This document shows, one piece after another, positions 32,448 to 32,582 of a DNA stretch of 32,582 bases. The first letter of the stretch is position 1, and each line of letters opens with the position of its first letter. Position numbers and translations under genes: made by a program. The notes beneath the pieces are model-generated. The model saw only the letters and a program-made list of their open reading frames with translations, had not been told where the DNA came from and searched no databases. Source of the stretch: Smittium mucronatum (taxonomy: Eukaryota; Kickxellomycota; Harpellomycetes; Harpellales; Legeriomycetaceae); assembly GCA_001953115.1 (NCBI GenBank), contig LSSL01007794.1, positions 1 to 32,582 on the forward strand, in the 5' to 3' direction.

Positions 32448-32582
32448 ATGTCTGACAATTCTATCCAATTAACTGCAAGCCAAATTAACAACGCTGAAGA
32501 ACTATTGGCCTCAAAGGAAACTGAAATAGCCAAAATACGTCAACAATTAGTAGATGGTGAGAATAGCTTCAATATTCTTGCC
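32448..32582 (+). CDS. Gag N-terminus of Ty3/gypsy element, 3' end outside window
   Basis: The first ATG after the LTR opens a frame of 45 codons running off the window edge: MSDNSIQLTASQINNAEELL and onward through ASKETEIAKIRQQLVDGENS. The charged helix with heptad-like spacing suggests a short coiled coil at the start of Gag, the particle-forming protein. GC content and codon use are higher than in the flanks, and the frame is clean, so the element may be intact beyond the window. Assignment rests on position behind the LTR and primer-binding site rather than on recognised Gag motifs. Confidence 0.7.
   Translation, partial: MSDNSIQLTASQINNAEELLASKETEIAKIRQQLVDGENSFNILA

Overview
The window is AT-rich nuclear DNA of a eukaryote. 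It holds two spliced or intronless protein genes of nuclear type (a Ragulator LAMTOR1-like anchor and prolidase) in a landscape dominated by transposable-element remains. Short introns of 63-160 bp with GTAAGT-like donors and T-rich TTTTAG acceptors, together with abundant Ty3/gypsy and DIRS-type elements, suggest an early-diverging fungus or another AT-rich, transposon-rich unicellular eukaryote. The sequence alone does not fix the species.

Layout. 1-601: 3' end of a Ty3/gypsy element (integrase C-terminus, polypurine tract, 3' LTR). 2281-7557: a heavily mutated DIRS-type tyrosine-recombinase retroelement with reverse transcriptase, RNase H and recombinase in order, bounded by inverted copies of a 220-280 bp sequence. 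Two ~630 bp poly(A)-tailed retroposons in opposite orientation, each with its own target-site duplication, sit inside its left part (3125-3752) and just beyond its right end (7615-8248). 8733-9266: LAMTOR1-like gene. 9270-11620: mixed remnants, including two tiny 5'-truncated poly(A) insertions (10441-10472 and about 10579-10620) and an unidentified coding-like island (11345-11619). 11796-13586: five-exon prolidase gene with all metal ligands. 13587-29500: about 16 kb almost without genes, containing a 650 bp element (16667-17316) and a 1.42 kb element (25259-26682) with long terminal inverted repeats and 9-10 bp duplications (Mutator-like organisation), a two-part hexanucleotide array (20038-20206) and an ORF weakly resembling ribosomal protein uL5 (26756-27094). 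29500-31290: minus-strand relic of a second Ty3/gypsy family. 32083-32582: 5' LTR, primer-binding site and gag start of an element of the same LTR family as the one at the left edge.

The two host genes have no evident functional link. LAMTOR1 would anchor Ragulator/EGO and Rag GTPases on the vacuole or lysosome for TORC1 signalling. Prolidase splits Xaa-Pro dipeptides in the cytosol. The main novelty candidates are the poly(A)-tailed retroposon family with its micro-truncated copies, the two long-TIR elements, the DIRS terminal arrangement, and the LTR promoter built on a nested CCAAT/CRE-like palindrome that overlaps the pol reading frame. All similarity calls are by eye; no database search was run.
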